From: Rhodoferax ferrireducens
GTDB taxonomy: Bacteria; Pseudomonadota; Gammaproteobacteria; Burkholderiales; Burkholderiaceae_C
Length of the DNA stretch: 64,000 nt
NCBI GenBank assembly: GCA_002083775.1
Contig: MTEI01000007.1
Coordinates: 62,001-126,000, forward strand
Direction of reading: 5' to 3'
Shown here: positions 54,140 through 62,893 of the stretch, in pieces
How the letters are laid out: every line of letters begins with the position of its first letter
How positions within the stretch are numbered: position 1 is the stretch's first letter
The notes under the pieces: generated by a model
Seen by the model: only the letters and a program-made list of their open reading frames with translations
The model's database searches: none
Told to the model about the DNA's origin: nothing
Translations under genes and position numbers: made by a program

Positions 54140-56119
54140 ATGCAAAAGATCGAAGCCACCAGCCCCGAGGCGCAATCTGCCGATTTGGTCAGTGCCAATA
54201 TCGAGCAGCTTAAAAAACTGTTTCCTGAATTGCTCACCGAGAGCGCCAATGGTGTGGCCGTGAACGTGGACGTGCTCAAAGCCCTGGTGGGCGACCAAAC
54301 CGCCACCGATGCGGACGAAAAATACGGCCTGAACTGGCACGGCAAGCGCCGTGCCCGCCAACTGGCGCTCACGCCCAGCACTGGCACGCTGCGGCCCTGT
54401 CCGGATGAAAGCGTGGACTGGGACACCACGCAAAACCTGATGATTGAGGGTGACAACCTGGAAGTGCTCAAACTCTTGCAAAAGAGTTATGCGAGCAAAG
54501 TGAAACTGATTTACATCGACCCGCCGTACAACACCGGCAAGGATTTTGTTTACCCGGACAATTTTCAGGACAACATCAAAAACTATCTGGAGTTAACTGG
54601 GCAAACCGAGGGCGGGGCCAAGATCAGCAGCAATACTGAAGCCAGTGGACGGTTTCATACGGATTGGCTGAACATGATGTATCCGAGGTTGAAACTTGCT
54701 CGAAATTTGCTCTCTCCCAATGGTGCGATCTTCGTGTCGTGTGATGACAACGAGGCACCCAACTTGCGAGCACTGATAGAAGAGATTTTTGGTATCGAGA
54801 ATTTTGTTGCCCAGATCGTGTGGGAAAAGATGTACACGACGAAGAACGATTCAAGCCTGATTTCCGCTAGTCATGACTATGTCATCGTTGCTCTCAACGG
54901 CTCTAAATTGGATGGTGCTATGGGTGCGCTTCCAAGGACAAAAGAGATGGATGACCGCTACTCAAATCCAGACAATGATCCAAGAGGCCCATGGAAGGCG
55001 ATACCACTGTATGCAGCTGGGGAGCGTAAAAACGGTCGATATCCAGTTGTAGGTCGCACGGGAATTGTCTTTTTACCTCCTGCCAACTCACATTGGCGTT
55101 ACGCTGAGGAAGATCTGAAGAAGTTGGGCGACGGGAATCGACTTTGGTTCGGCAGGGATGGAGACGCACAACCGAATCTCAAACGGTTTCTTTCAGAGCT
55201 TGATGCGGGAGTCAAAGCGAAAACACTTTGGACTCACAAAGAGGTCGGTAGCAATGACACTGCAAGCCGCGAGTTGAAGTCACTCATGGAAGTAAGTGAG
55301 TCGCCATTTAGCTTTCCGAAGCCGACTTCATTGATAAGTCGCATTTTGGAACTTGGTGCGCCAGGGTCGGACGAGATCGTTCTCGACTTCTTTGCCGGAT
55401 CGGGAACTACTGGGCATGCGACTCTGCTCAAGAATTCAGCAGATCAAATCCGGCGACGCTACATATTGGTTCAGCTTCCAGAGCCATTAGATCCTAACAA
55501 CAAAGAGCAGAAGGCGGCTGTTGACTACTGCGACACGATGAAGCGGCCACGGAACATTGCTGAGCTAACGAAGGAACGTCTGCGCCGAGCAGCTTCAAAA
55601 ATTAGAGCTACTCACGCAAGCACCACGGGGGCTACAGCCCAATTATCCTTAGAAGATTCAATCCGGCCAGTGGCCACACTGCCCGACCTGGGTTTCCGGG
55701 TCTTCAAGCTCGACCAGTCCAACATCCGCGCCTGGAACCCCAAACCAGACGATCTGGCGCAAGCCGTCCTCGAATACCAAGACAACTTGCTGCCCGACCG
55801 CACCGAATCCGACATCTTGTACGAGCTGTTGCTCAAACTGGGCCTGGACTTGTGCGTGCCCATCGCCACCCGCCAAATGGCAGGCCTTGCCGTGCACGCC
55901 GTGGGCGGCGGCGTCTTGATGGCCTGCCTGGCCCCGGCCATCGCCAGCACCGAGGTCGATGCCCTGGCCACCGGCATCGTCGCCTGGCGCAAAGAACTGG
56001 CCCCGGCAGGCGATACCACCTGTGTCTTCCGCGACAGCGCTTTTGCTGATGACATCGCCAAAACCAACCTGTCCGCCATCCTGGAGCAGCACGGCATTCA
56101 AAATGTGCGGAGTTTGTGA
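54140..56119 (+). CDS. Type III DNA methyltransferase (Mod), N6-adenine
   Basis: The 659-residue beta-class methyltransferase has the catalytic motif IV DPPYNTGKDFVYPDN at about residue 127 and the AdoMet motif I VLDFFAGSGTTGHA near residue 415. The motif order fits type III Mod proteins, which modify one strand and supply the recognition domain for Res. LSPNGAIFVSCDDNEAPNLR is the usual segment after motif IV. The middle (about 54,600-55,640) is distinctly more A/T-rich than both ends, as expected for an exchanged target-recognition domain. A palindromic repeat lies at the right edge of that block. It is 33 bases after the DUF4391 gene. Confidence 0.9.
   Translation: MQKIEATSPEAQSADLVSANIEQLKKLFPELLTESANGVAVNVDVLKALVGDQTATDADEKYGLNWHGKRRARQLALTPSTGTLRPCPDESVDWDTTQNLMIEGDNLEVLKLLQKSYASKVKLIYIDPPYNTGKDFVYPDNFQDNIKNYLELTGQTEGGAKISSNTEASGRFHTDWLNMMYPRLKLARNLLSPNGAIFVSCDDNEAPNLRALIEEIFGIENFVAQIVWEKMYTTKNDSSLISASHDYVIVALNGSKLDGAMGALPRTKEMDDRYSNPDNDPRGPWKAIPLYAAGERKNGRYPVVGRTGIVFLPPANSHWRYAEEDLKKLGDGNRLWFGRDGDAQPNLKRFLSELDAGVKAKTLWTHKEVGSNDTASRELKSLMEVSESPFSFPKPTSLISRILELGAPGSDEIVLDFFAGSGTTGHATLLKNSADQIRRRYILVQLPEPLDPNNKEQKAAVDYCDTMKRPRNIAELTKERLRRAASKIRATHASTTGATAQLSLEDSIRPVATLPDLGFRVFKLDQSNIRAWNPKPDDLAQAVLEYQDNLLPDRTESDILYELLLKLGLDLCVPIATRQMAGLAVHAVGGGVLMACLAPAIASTEVDALATGIVAWRKELAPAGDTTCVFRDSAFADDIAKTNLSAILEQHGIQNVRSL
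55596..55650. repeat. Dispersed palindromic repeat, copy inside mod
   Basis: AAAATTAGAGCTACTCACGC, then GGGGGCTACAGCCCAATTAT, parallels the xdhA copy in reverse orientation (AATTAGAGCTACTAGCCC). It encodes KIRATHASTTGATAQLS, a linker-like sequence at the border between the A/T-rich centre and the G/C-rich end of mod. Confidence 0.55.
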
Positions 56120-56225
56120 TGGGCGGGACGCGACACAGTCCAATTCGTCACGAGCCTCGTGATGAATCTAAGCGCCAATGCCCAGCAGGGTTCAAACAGA
56201 CACTATTCACGGACTGGAGCCTGCC

Positions 56226-57281
56226 ATGGTCAGTTTGACAAGCAACACTGCATTGCCTTCAGAGCTGCTGGATGCCTTACGCAGCCTGATTCAGCAGGGC
56301 CGACAGCAGGCCCTGCGTGCCGTGGACATGGTGCAGGTGCAAACCTGCTGGGAAGTAGGCCGTCACATTGTTGAATTTGAGCAGGGTGGCGAGTCTCGTG
56401 CCAGTTATGGCAAAAATCTGTTGCCCCGCTTGGCGCAGGTGTTGACGCAAGAGTTTGGCAAGGGGTTTGATGTCACCAACTTGCGCCACATGCGGGCGTT
56501 TTACCTGGCATTTCCAATTCGCGACGCAGTGCGTCGCGAATTGAGCTGGACGCACTATCGGCTCATGCTGCGGGTGAGTGACGACAAAGCCCGCCAGTGG
56601 TACATGAACGAGGCCGCCGCGCAAAACTGGAGTTCGCGTGCGCTGGAGCGGCAGATCAGCACCCTGTATTTTGAACGCCTTGTGCTCAGTGGCGACAAAG
56701 CCAGCGTGACCGCCGAGGCCAATACCAACATCGCGGCATTACCCCAGACACCCAGAGAGTTTGTGCGCGACCCGGTGCTGCTGGAGTTTTTGGGGTTGCC
56801 TGGCACCGGCAAGTTGCTGGAATCGAAGCTGGAACAGGCTTTGATGGACAAGCTGCAAGGCTTTTTGCTGGAGCTGGGCAAGGGTTTTGCCTTTGTGGCG
56901 CGGCAACAGCGCATCAGCACCGAGACCAAAGACTTCTACATTGATTTGGTGTTTTACAACTACCTGCTCAAGTGTTTTGTGCTGATTGACCTGAAAACCG
57001 GCGACCTGACGCACCAGGATGTGGGGCAGATGGACATGTACGTGCGCATGTACGACGACTTGCGCCGTGGCCCGGATGACAACCCGACGGTGGGCATTTT
57101 GTTGTGTGGTCACAAAGACCATGCGCTGGTGCGCTATTCGGTGCTGCATGACAGTGAGCAGATTTTCGCCAGCAAGTACCGGCTGGTGTTGCCAACGGAA
57201 GATGAGTTGCGTGCCGAAATTGCACGTGAACGCCAAGCCATTGAAGATGCTCAAGGACTGGATGATGCAGAAGATTTTTAA
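56226..57281 (+). CDS. YhcG/DUF1016 PD-(D/E)xK nuclease-domain protein
   Basis: The 351-residue protein has an N-terminal DUF1016_N domain (LIQQGRQQALRAVDMVQVQT, CWEVGRHIVEFEQGGESRAS, YGKNLLPRLAQVLTQEFGKG) that resembles a DNA-binding bundle. The C-terminal PD-(D/E)xK-type nuclease has FYIDLVFYNYLLKCFVLIDL and KTGDLTHQDVGQMDMYVRMY, with catalytic candidates Asp about 240, Asp about 255 and Lys about 257. The family is frequent inside restriction-modification and toxin-rich islands. ATG 56226 is preferred; a start at 56178 is possible. Insertion between mod and res is unusual and may add a second nuclease to the system. Confidence 0.85.
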   Translation: MVSLTSNTALPSELLDALRSLIQQGRQQALRAVDMVQVQTCWEVGRHIVEFEQGGESRASYGKNLLPRLAQVLTQEFGKGFDVTNLRHMRAFYLAFPIRDAVRRELSWTHYRLMLRVSDDKARQWYMNEAAAQNWSSRALERQISTLYFERLVLSGDKASVTAEANTNIAALPQTPREFVRDPVLLEFLGLPGTGKLLESKLEQALMDKLQGFLLELGKGFAFVARQQRISTETKDFYIDLVFYNYLLKCFVLIDLKTGDLTHQDVGQMDMYVRMYDDLRRGPDDNPTVGILLCGHKDHALVRYSVLHDSEQIFASKYRLVLPTEDELRAEIARERQAIEDAQGLDDAEDF

Positions 57282-57317
57282 AAACCAAACTTTTGTTGAA
57301 ACTGAAGGAGCGGTTTG

Positions 57318-57503
57318 ATGAACAAAACTAAAGCTGCCATGGACCCTGAGATGGCTGAATTTGAGGCCGCGCTGTTGCGCGCCATAGACCAGACTGCACG
57401 CGGCGAAGGGCGGGTGACCACGCCTGCGCAAATGAAGGCACGTCGCGTAGGTCGGCCTGTAGGCACGGTCAAAGCCGCGCCCAAGGTGTCAACCACCACT
57501 TAA
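57318..57503 (+). CDS. Small hypothetical protein between the YhcG and Res genes
   Basis: The 61-residue protein starts MNKTKAAMDPEMAEFEAALL and has a basic, Pro/Val-rich C-terminal half (QMKARRVGRPVGTVKAAPKV). GAAGGAG lies seven bases before the ATG, a strong ribosome-binding site, and Res starts 16 bases after its stop, so it is very likely a real gene. The acidic-helix plus basic-tail layout recalls small antitoxins or DNA-binding accessory proteins, but no family is recognised. Confidence 0.6.
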   Translation: MNKTKAAMDPEMAEFEAALLRAIDQTARGEGRVTTPAQMKARRVGRPVGTVKAAPKVSTTT

Positions 57504-57519
57504 TTTTTGAAAGAAAAGC

Positions 57520-60500
57520 GTGAAACTTCACTTTGAGCCCAACCTCGACTACCAGTTGCAGGCCATTGAGGCGGTATGTGACCTGTTCCGTGGCCAGGAG
57601 GCCTGCCGTACCGAATTCACGGTGACGATGAGGCTGCCCACGGCGCAAACCACGTTGGGCATTGCCGAGTCTGACCTGGGTGTGGGCAACCGCCTGACGC
57701 TGCTGGACGACCAGGTGCTCAAGAACCTGAATGACGTGCAATTGCGCAGCGGGCTGGAATCGTCTGGCACGCTGGCATCGGGTGATTTCACGGTCGAGAT
57801 GGAAACCGGCACGGGCAAGACCTACGTTTACCTGCGCACCATTTTTGAGCTGAACCAGCGCTTTGGCTTCACCAAGTTCGTGATCGTGGTGCCGTCGGTC
57901 GCCATCAAGGAAGGTGTTTACAAAACCCTGCAAATCACCGAAGAGCATTTCAAGGGCTTGTACGCGGGCGTGCCTTTCGACTTCTTTTTGTACGACTCCA
58001 GCAAGCCTGGCCCGGTGCGCAACTTTGCCACCAGCGCCAATGTGCAGATCATGGTGGTCACGGTGGGGGCCATCAACAAGAAGGACGTGAACAACCTCTA
58101 CAAAGAGAGCGAAAAGACCGGTGGCGAAAAGCCCATTGACCTGATCAAGGCCACGCGGCCCATCGTGATCGTGGACGAGCCGCAAAGTGTGGACGGCGGT
58201 TTGACCGGCGCTGGCAAAACCGCGCTGGATGCCATGGCCCCGATGTGCACGCTGCGGTATTCGGCCACCCACGTCAACAAGCACCACATGGTGTACCGCC
58301 TGAATGCGGTGGATGCGTATGAACGCAAGCTGGTCAAGCAGATTGAAGTGGCTTCCGCCACGGTGGAAGATGCCTTCAACAAGCCGTTTGTGCGGCTGGT
58401 GTCGGTCAGCAACAAACGCGGCAGCATCAGCGCCAAGGTGGAACTGCACGTGCAGACCGCCAGCGGCGTGAAGCCGCAAGAGGTGGTCGTCAACGATGGT
58501 GACGACCTGCAGCAGACGACCAGGCGTGCCGTTTACGCTGATTTCCGCGTAGGCGAGATCAACACGGCCAAGGACGAAGAGTTTCTGGAATTGCGTTACC
58601 CCGGTGGTGAGGTGTATCTGGCCGTTGGCCAGGCCCATGGTGATGTTGATGCGCTGGCCATTCAGCGGGAGATGATTCGCCGCACGATCAAGGAGCATCT
58701 GGACAAAGAAAAGCGCCTGAACCCGCTGGGCATCAAAGTGTTGTCGCTGTTTTTCATCGACTCGGTGGAGCGGTATCGTCAATACGATGCCGCTGGCAAT
58801 GCCATCAAGGGTGACTACGCCCGCATTTTTGAAGAGGAATACCGGCGTGCCGCCAAGCTGCCCGCCAACCAGAGCCTGTTTGCAGAAATTGATTTGACCA
58901 GTGCGCCGGAGGCCGTGCACAACGGCTATTTCTCCATCGACAAAAAAGGCGGCTGGTCTGATACGGCGGAAAACAACGCTGGCAACCGCGACAACGCCGA
59001 GCGGGCCTACAACCTGATCATGAAAGAGAAGGAAAAGCTGCTGAGCTTCGATACTCCGCTGAAATTCATCTTTTCGCACTCAGCCCTGAAAGAGGGCTGG
59101 GACAACCCCAACGTGTTCCAGATTTGTACCCTGCGGGAAATGGGCACGGAGCGTGAACGCCGCCAAACCATTGGCCGGGGCCTGCGCTTGTGCGTCAAGC
59201 AGGATGGCTCACGGGTGCATGGTTTTGAGGTCAACCGCCTGACGGTGATCGCCACCGAAACCTACGAGCAGTTTGCTGAGAACCTGCAAAGGGAAATTGA
59301 GGCCGACACCGGCATTCGTTTTGGCATTGTGGAGCCGCACCAGTTTGCCGCGATTGCGGTCACGGGTGCTGATGGCCAAGTGGCACCCCTGGGCGTGGAT
59401 CAGTCCAAAACACTTTGGCAGCATCTGAAAGCAGCGGGGCACATCGATGCCAAGGGCAAGGTGCAGGACTCTCTGAAGACAGCGCTGAAAAATGACACGC
59501 TGGTTTTGCCAGCCGAGTTTGACGCGCAACGTGGCCAGATCGCGGAAGTGTTGCGCAAGGTGTCAGGCCGCCTGGAAATTAAAAACGCTGACGAGCGCAA
59601 GCAGATACCCCTGCGCAAGGGCAAGGACGGCAAGGCCATCATCTTGAGTGACGAATTCAAGGCGCTGTGGGACCGCATCAAGCATCAGACCACCTACCGG
59701 GTGCAGTTTGACAACGCCAAATTGATTTCGGATTGCACGCAAGCCTTGCAGAAGGCCCCCCCGATTGCCAAGGCCCGTTTGCAATGGCGCAAGGCCGATA
59801 TTTCGATTGGCAAGGCGGGCGTGGAGGCCACCGAAAAAGAAGGTGCCGCCACCGTGGTGCTGGATGAAACAGATATTGAATTGCCCGACCTGCTGACGGA
59901 CTTGCAGAACCGTACCCAGCTCACCCGACGCAGCATCACCAGCATATTGACCGGCAGTGGCAGGCTGGATGACTTCAGGCGCAATCCGCAGCAGTTCATT
60001 GAGCTGACAGCGGAGGTCGTCAACCGTTGCAAGCGCTTGGCGCTGGTGGACGGCATCAAGTACCAGCGGTTGGGTGGCGAACACTTTTACGCCCAGGAGC
60101 TGTTCGACAAGGAAGAACTGACCGGCTACCTGAAAAACATGCTGATGGACACCAGCAAATCAATTTACGAGCACGTGGTCTATGACTCGACCACAGAGCG
60201 TGACTTTGCCGATGCGCTGGAGAAGAACGAGGACGTGGTGCTGTACGCCAAGCTGCCGGGATGGTTCAAGGTGCCGACCCCGTTGGGCAGCTACAACCCG
60301 GATTGGGCTTTGCTGGTGGAGAAAGACGGCACGCAGCGCCTGTATTTCGTCGTGGAAACCAAAAGCAGCTTGTTCACTGATGACTTGCGCGACAAGGAAA
60401 GCGCCAAGATCGAATGTGGCCGGGTGCATTTCGAGTCGCTGGGTGTGGCTGAAAACCCGGCGCGGTACGTCGTGGCCAGGAACATCAATGATGTGCTTGG

Positions 60501-60525
60501 GGTGGCGGCCAGAATGGGTGGCTGA
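57520..60525 (+). CDS. Type III restriction enzyme, Res subunit
   Basis: The 1,001-residue protein starts at a GTG. The superfamily 2 helicase has Walker A METGTGKTYVYLRT (residues 94-107), DEPQ box IVIVDEPQSVDGG (about 215), motif III SATHVNKHHMVYRL, and motif VI-like RERRQTIGRGLRLCVKQDG. The C-terminal endonuclease domain has NPDWALLVEKDGTQRLYFVV and ETKSS, i.e. Asp about 927 and E-x-K about 946-948, so it looks catalytically intact. Res works with Mod, translocating or sliding along DNA and cutting near unmodified sites. The operon ends with a terminator. Confidence 0.92.
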   Translation: MKLHFEPNLDYQLQAIEAVCDLFRGQEACRTEFTVTMRLPTAQTTLGIAESDLGVGNRLTLLDDQVLKNLNDVQLRSGLESSGTLASGDFTVEMETGTGKTYVYLRTIFELNQRFGFTKFVIVVPSVAIKEGVYKTLQITEEHFKGLYAGVPFDFFLYDSSKPGPVRNFATSANVQIMVVTVGAINKKDVNNLYKESEKTGGEKPIDLIKATRPIVIVDEPQSVDGGLTGAGKTALDAMAPMCTLRYSATHVNKHHMVYRLNAVDAYERKLVKQIEVASATVEDAFNKPFVRLVSVSNKRGSISAKVELHVQTASGVKPQEVVVNDGDDLQQTTRRAVYADFRVGEINTAKDEEFLELRYPGGEVYLAVGQAHGDVDALAIQREMIRRTIKEHLDKEKRLNPLGIKVLSLFFIDSVERYRQYDAAGNAIKGDYARIFEEEYRRAAKLPANQSLFAEIDLTSAPEAVHNGYFSIDKKGGWSDTAENNAGNRDNAERAYNLIMKEKEKLLSFDTPLKFIFSHSALKEGWDNPNVFQICTLREMGTERERRQTIGRGLRLCVKQDGSRVHGFEVNRLTVIATETYEQFAENLQREIEADTGIRFGIVEPHQFAAIAVTGADGQVAPLGVDQSKTLWQHLKAAGHIDAKGKVQDSLKTALKNDTLVLPAEFDAQRGQIAEVLRKVSGRLEIKNADERKQIPLRKGKDGKAIILSDEFKALWDRIKHQTTYRVQFDNAKLISDCTQALQKAPPIAKARLQWRKADISIGKAGVEATEKEGAATVVLDETDIELPDLLTDLQNRTQLTRRSITSILTGSGRLDDFRRNPQQFIELTAEVVNRCKRLALVDGIKYQRLGGEHFYAQELFDKEELTGYLKNMLMDTSKSIYEHVVYDSTTERDFADALEKNEDVVLYAKLPGWFKVPTPLGSYNPDWALLVEKDGTQRLYFVVETKSSLFTDDLRDKESAKIECGRVHFESLGVAENPARYVVARNINDVLGVAARMGG

Positions 60526-60558
60526 CTTCCATCAACGGCACCAAAGTGTTTTGCGCGA

Positions 60559-60590
60559 AAAAATAGCAGCCCCGAAGGGCTGCTAATAAA
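60559..60590 (+). terminator. Rho-independent terminator after res
   Basis: TAGCAGCCC-CGAA-GGGCTGCTA is a perfect 9-bp stem with a stable tetraloop, preceded by A6. The following AATAAAA is not a strict T run on the plus strand, so it is strongest for transcripts coming from the right; it still marks the operon end 34 bases past the res stop. Confidence 0.65.
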
Positions 60591-60814
60591 ACAAATTTAC
60601 AGCGACGGAAAATCTGTTTTTAGGGGTTCTTGAGTAAAGTACGCCCGTTCGCTGCGTGTTTAATTGGGTCTGAGTCACCGGCGAATCGCAGGATTTTCAG
60701 TGTCTGAATGAGATATGTCTAATTAGAAAATAGTCTTTCTCAGGTCGGTCGCTTTTGCAGGCCGCGAGTGCAACCAGCGGCGCTGACTTGGCCAGCGCCG
60801 GGGTTTGAGGGGCA

Positions 60815-61696
60815 CTATGCATCGAGCGAATCGGCTTCCACAATAGATTTGAACTCCGTCAAAATGTCGGCGTGATGCTGTTGTAGGTAACGGTCAACTT
60901 CGATATTCGCCAGCAACTTGGACAAATAGGTGCGAGCCAGAAACAGTTGGAATACATCCTGGCTGAAATTCTGTTCTGCAAGTTTGTACTGATCCTGCAG
61001 GCTGCCCATTTCTCGCTCCATATTGGCCATCTGCGTGGCGCTCACACCCGCGATTTTTTTGGCTTTTTCTGCGTTCACCAGTTGTGATGCAGGCGTGGCC
61101 GCAAACAACGCGTTGGCATAGGCCATGGTGAGCTTGTTGGCATCTACCATCAATTCAACGCAAGCCACCTGTCGGGTAGGCTTCATTTTTCGAAGAACAG
61201 AGCCGAGATTCGCTGAGAACTGCTGATCCTTCAGGATCGCAGCCGCTTCCGCGCAGATGCCTTCAAGCAAGGTGAGTTTGCGCGTGATGCTGGTGATATC
61301 CAAGTCCAGAGCATCCGCCAAACGCTGGGCAGTCACGCCACGATCCACCGCTCGTCGAAGCATCAAGTGTTCTTGAATCGACGACAGCCGGTTGATGCGG
61401 GTGTTGTAGGTGTAGCTCTCATCATCCGTGGATTCCAGGCAGGGCGCTTCTGTGAAACCCAACGTGCGCAGTGCAAGCAGTCGTAAATGGCCGTCGAGCA
61501 AGATTCGGTGGCCGGTTTTTTTGTCTGCCGGGCCAACTGTCAATGGCTCAATCAGGCCCACTTCTTTAATGGATGACTGAATTTGCATGAACTTCCGGGT
61601 GGTCAAGAGTCCCGCCGGTGCTTTGTGAGACGGCAGAATCAGATCCAGCGCTATCGATAGCGGGTCAGGAAGAAATGCAAGTGTCAGTTGGGTCAT
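60815..61696 (-). CDS. ParB/RepB-like partition protein (RepB C-terminal domain)
   Basis: The 293-residue protein has a ParB-like N-terminal part with IKEVGLIEPLTVGPADKKTG and HRILLDGHLRLLALRTLGFT (the G-H-x-R-x-A-type CTP/DNA motif), then a helix-turn-helix region (RRAVDRGVTAQRLADALDLD) and a RepB C-terminal helical domain with VLRKMKPTRQVACVELMVDA. It is the second of two tandem ParB-like genes, one base after the first. No parA is next to it, so classic DNA partition is unlikely; such pairs travel with a serine recombinase in islands. ATG 61696 is chosen over an open frame to 61813 that overlaps the upstream gene. Confidence 0.8.
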   Translation of the reverse strand: MTQLTLAFLPDPLSIALDLILPSHKAPAGLLTTRKFMQIQSSIKEVGLIEPLTVGPADKKTGHRILLDGHLRLLALRTLGFTEAPCLESTDDESYTYNTRINRLSSIQEHLMLRRAVDRGVTAQRLADALDLDITSITRKLTLLEGICAEAAAILKDQQFSANLGSVLRKMKPTRQVACVELMVDANKLTMAYANALFAATPASQLVNAEKAKKIAGVSATQMANMEREMGSLQDQYKLAEQNFSQDVFQLFLARTYLSKLLANIEVDRYLQQHHADILTEFKSIVEADSLDA

Positions 61697-61697
61697 T

Positions 61698-62594
61698 TCA
61701 GCTTCCTTTGGGCCAGACGCGTTCGGCCAGATACGTGGGTAGGGTGTCCAAGCCCTCAGCCCGAAGCAGGTTGGTGAAGTTTTCATTGACCAGAAGTTGG
61801 CCCAACGCACCAATCACAAAGAGAAGCCGCTGCTGGGCCGTACCTGCCTTTTTGACCATCAGCTTTTGTCGTTCGACCTCCTTGAGGTAGGTCCGAACCA
61901 GGCTTGATGCCGTGATGTCAACGGCCACACGCCGAGTCCCGCGCCCCAATGTTCGTCCAAAGGTGTGGCGACTTTCAATCAGACGGCGAGCATGATCAAG
62001 TTGTTTGCCTCGCAGTTGGCCAGATTCGTAGGCTTCCTGGAGCGCCGCTTGCACCGCTTCGTTGCTGTTGCCTGCGCCAACAATACCCAACGCAGCATTC
62101 AAGGGAATGCGACCGCTTTCGACGGCAACCATCAGACGCTCCTCGCCATTTTTGATCAGGTGCATGATGCCCTGAACGTACTCAACGCTCAAGCCGGTTT
62201 TTTTGGAGATGGTCTTCTTGTCGTACCCTTTGGCCACCAGTTGCTGAATGCCTGCGAGCAGTTCAAGGGGGCTGGATTTGCGCCGGGCGATGTTTTCCAC
62301 CATGCTCATGATGAAGGCATCCTCGTCGCTGACATCGATCACCATGGCCGCAATGGTGGACTCACCCAACGCCATGAAGGCTTTGAGCCTGCCCTCACCA
62401 CAAACGAGCAGAAACTTTTCGCCACCATTTTCACCGGGGCGTGCAGTGACGGTGATCGGCTTTTTGAGCCCGACGGATCTGATATTGCTGACAATCTGCT
62501 CGAAGACCTGCTTGTTGCGCTCGCGGGAATTGAGGACTTCGATTTGTGCGATAGGGATCATGCGCAGTTCGCCTATCGGGTGGTGCTGGGTCAT
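61698..62594 (-). CDS. ParB N-terminal domain protein
   Basis: The 298-residue protein begins with the ParB nuclease-like motif LRMIPIAQIEVLNSRERNKQ and has the SVGLKKPITVTARPGENGGE and LVCGEGRLKAFMALGESTIA segments (G-E-G-R-x-x-A in place of G-E-R-R), a helix-turn-helix (KKTISKKTGLSVEYVQGIMH), and a Lys/Arg-rich C-terminal part. It overlaps the recombinase remnant upstream by 4 bases and the second ParB gene follows after one base, a tightly coupled module. The function is unknown; regulation of the recombinase or binding of its sites is plausible. Confidence 0.82.
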   Translation of the reverse strand: MTQHHPIGELRMIPIAQIEVLNSRERNKQVFEQIVSNIRSVGLKKPITVTARPGENGGEKFLLVCGEGRLKAFMALGESTIAAMVIDVSDEDAFIMSMVENIARRKSSPLELLAGIQQLVAKGYDKKTISKKTGLSVEYVQGIMHLIKNGEERLMVAVESGRIPLNAALGIVGAGNSNEAVQAALQEAYESGQLRGKQLDHARRLIESRHTFGRTLGRGTRRVAVDITASSLVRTYLKEVERQKLMVKKAGTAQQRLLFVIGALGQLLVNENFTNLLRAEGLDTLPTYLAERVWPKGS

Positions 62595-62893
62595 GCCGCT
62601 CTCCTGATGCGCGTACGTTGTGCCATTCCATAGAAGTAGTCCGCCGATCCCGACTCGACATCCTTGATCAGCTGCTGCAGGGCCTGTCTTCCATCAATGC
62701 GCAGACCACTTTTTCCCGCATCGGCATAAGTGCGAACGATGTCGATATTCCGGTGGGCAGCGTACTCTCGGATTTTGTCGGCCTGGTTTTCTGTCGAATA
62801 TTGCTGATGCTCCGTGGACATGCGCACATACTCCACCGCACGGAACCGTTTGGGTTGATCCGCCCCATCTTCCGCTACTGTGTCTGATTGCAT
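62591..62893 (-). pseudogene. Serine recombinase remnant (internal deletion)
   Basis: The 100-residue product has the resolvase/invertase start FRAVEYVRMSTEHQQYSTEN, with the catalytic Ser at residue 26, and AAHRNIDIVRTYADAGKSGL, as in large serine recombinases of about 500 residues. At about residue 82 (VESGSADY) it jumps to an unrelated tail ending QRTRIRRAA, and it stops at the overlap with the ParB ATG. Most of the catalytic domain and all of the DNA-binding domain are missing. Because frame and overlap are kept, a clean internal deletion is the simplest reading. It should be inactive as a recombinase. Confidence 0.75.

Noticed and set aside
57469..59079. 536-residue minus-strand frame inside res
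   Set aside because: It is antisense to conserved type III Res motifs and has shadow-type composition (His/Val/Gln-rich).
49854..60525. DISARM or BREX system
   Set aside because: DISARM needs drmA and drmB, and BREX needs brxC/pglZ; neither is present. The SNF2 helicase and methyltransferase alone are not enough.
60593..60814. Small gene or RNA between res and the ParB-like gene
   Set aside because: No frame with a start and ribosome-binding site, and no convincing structured RNA beyond the res terminator.
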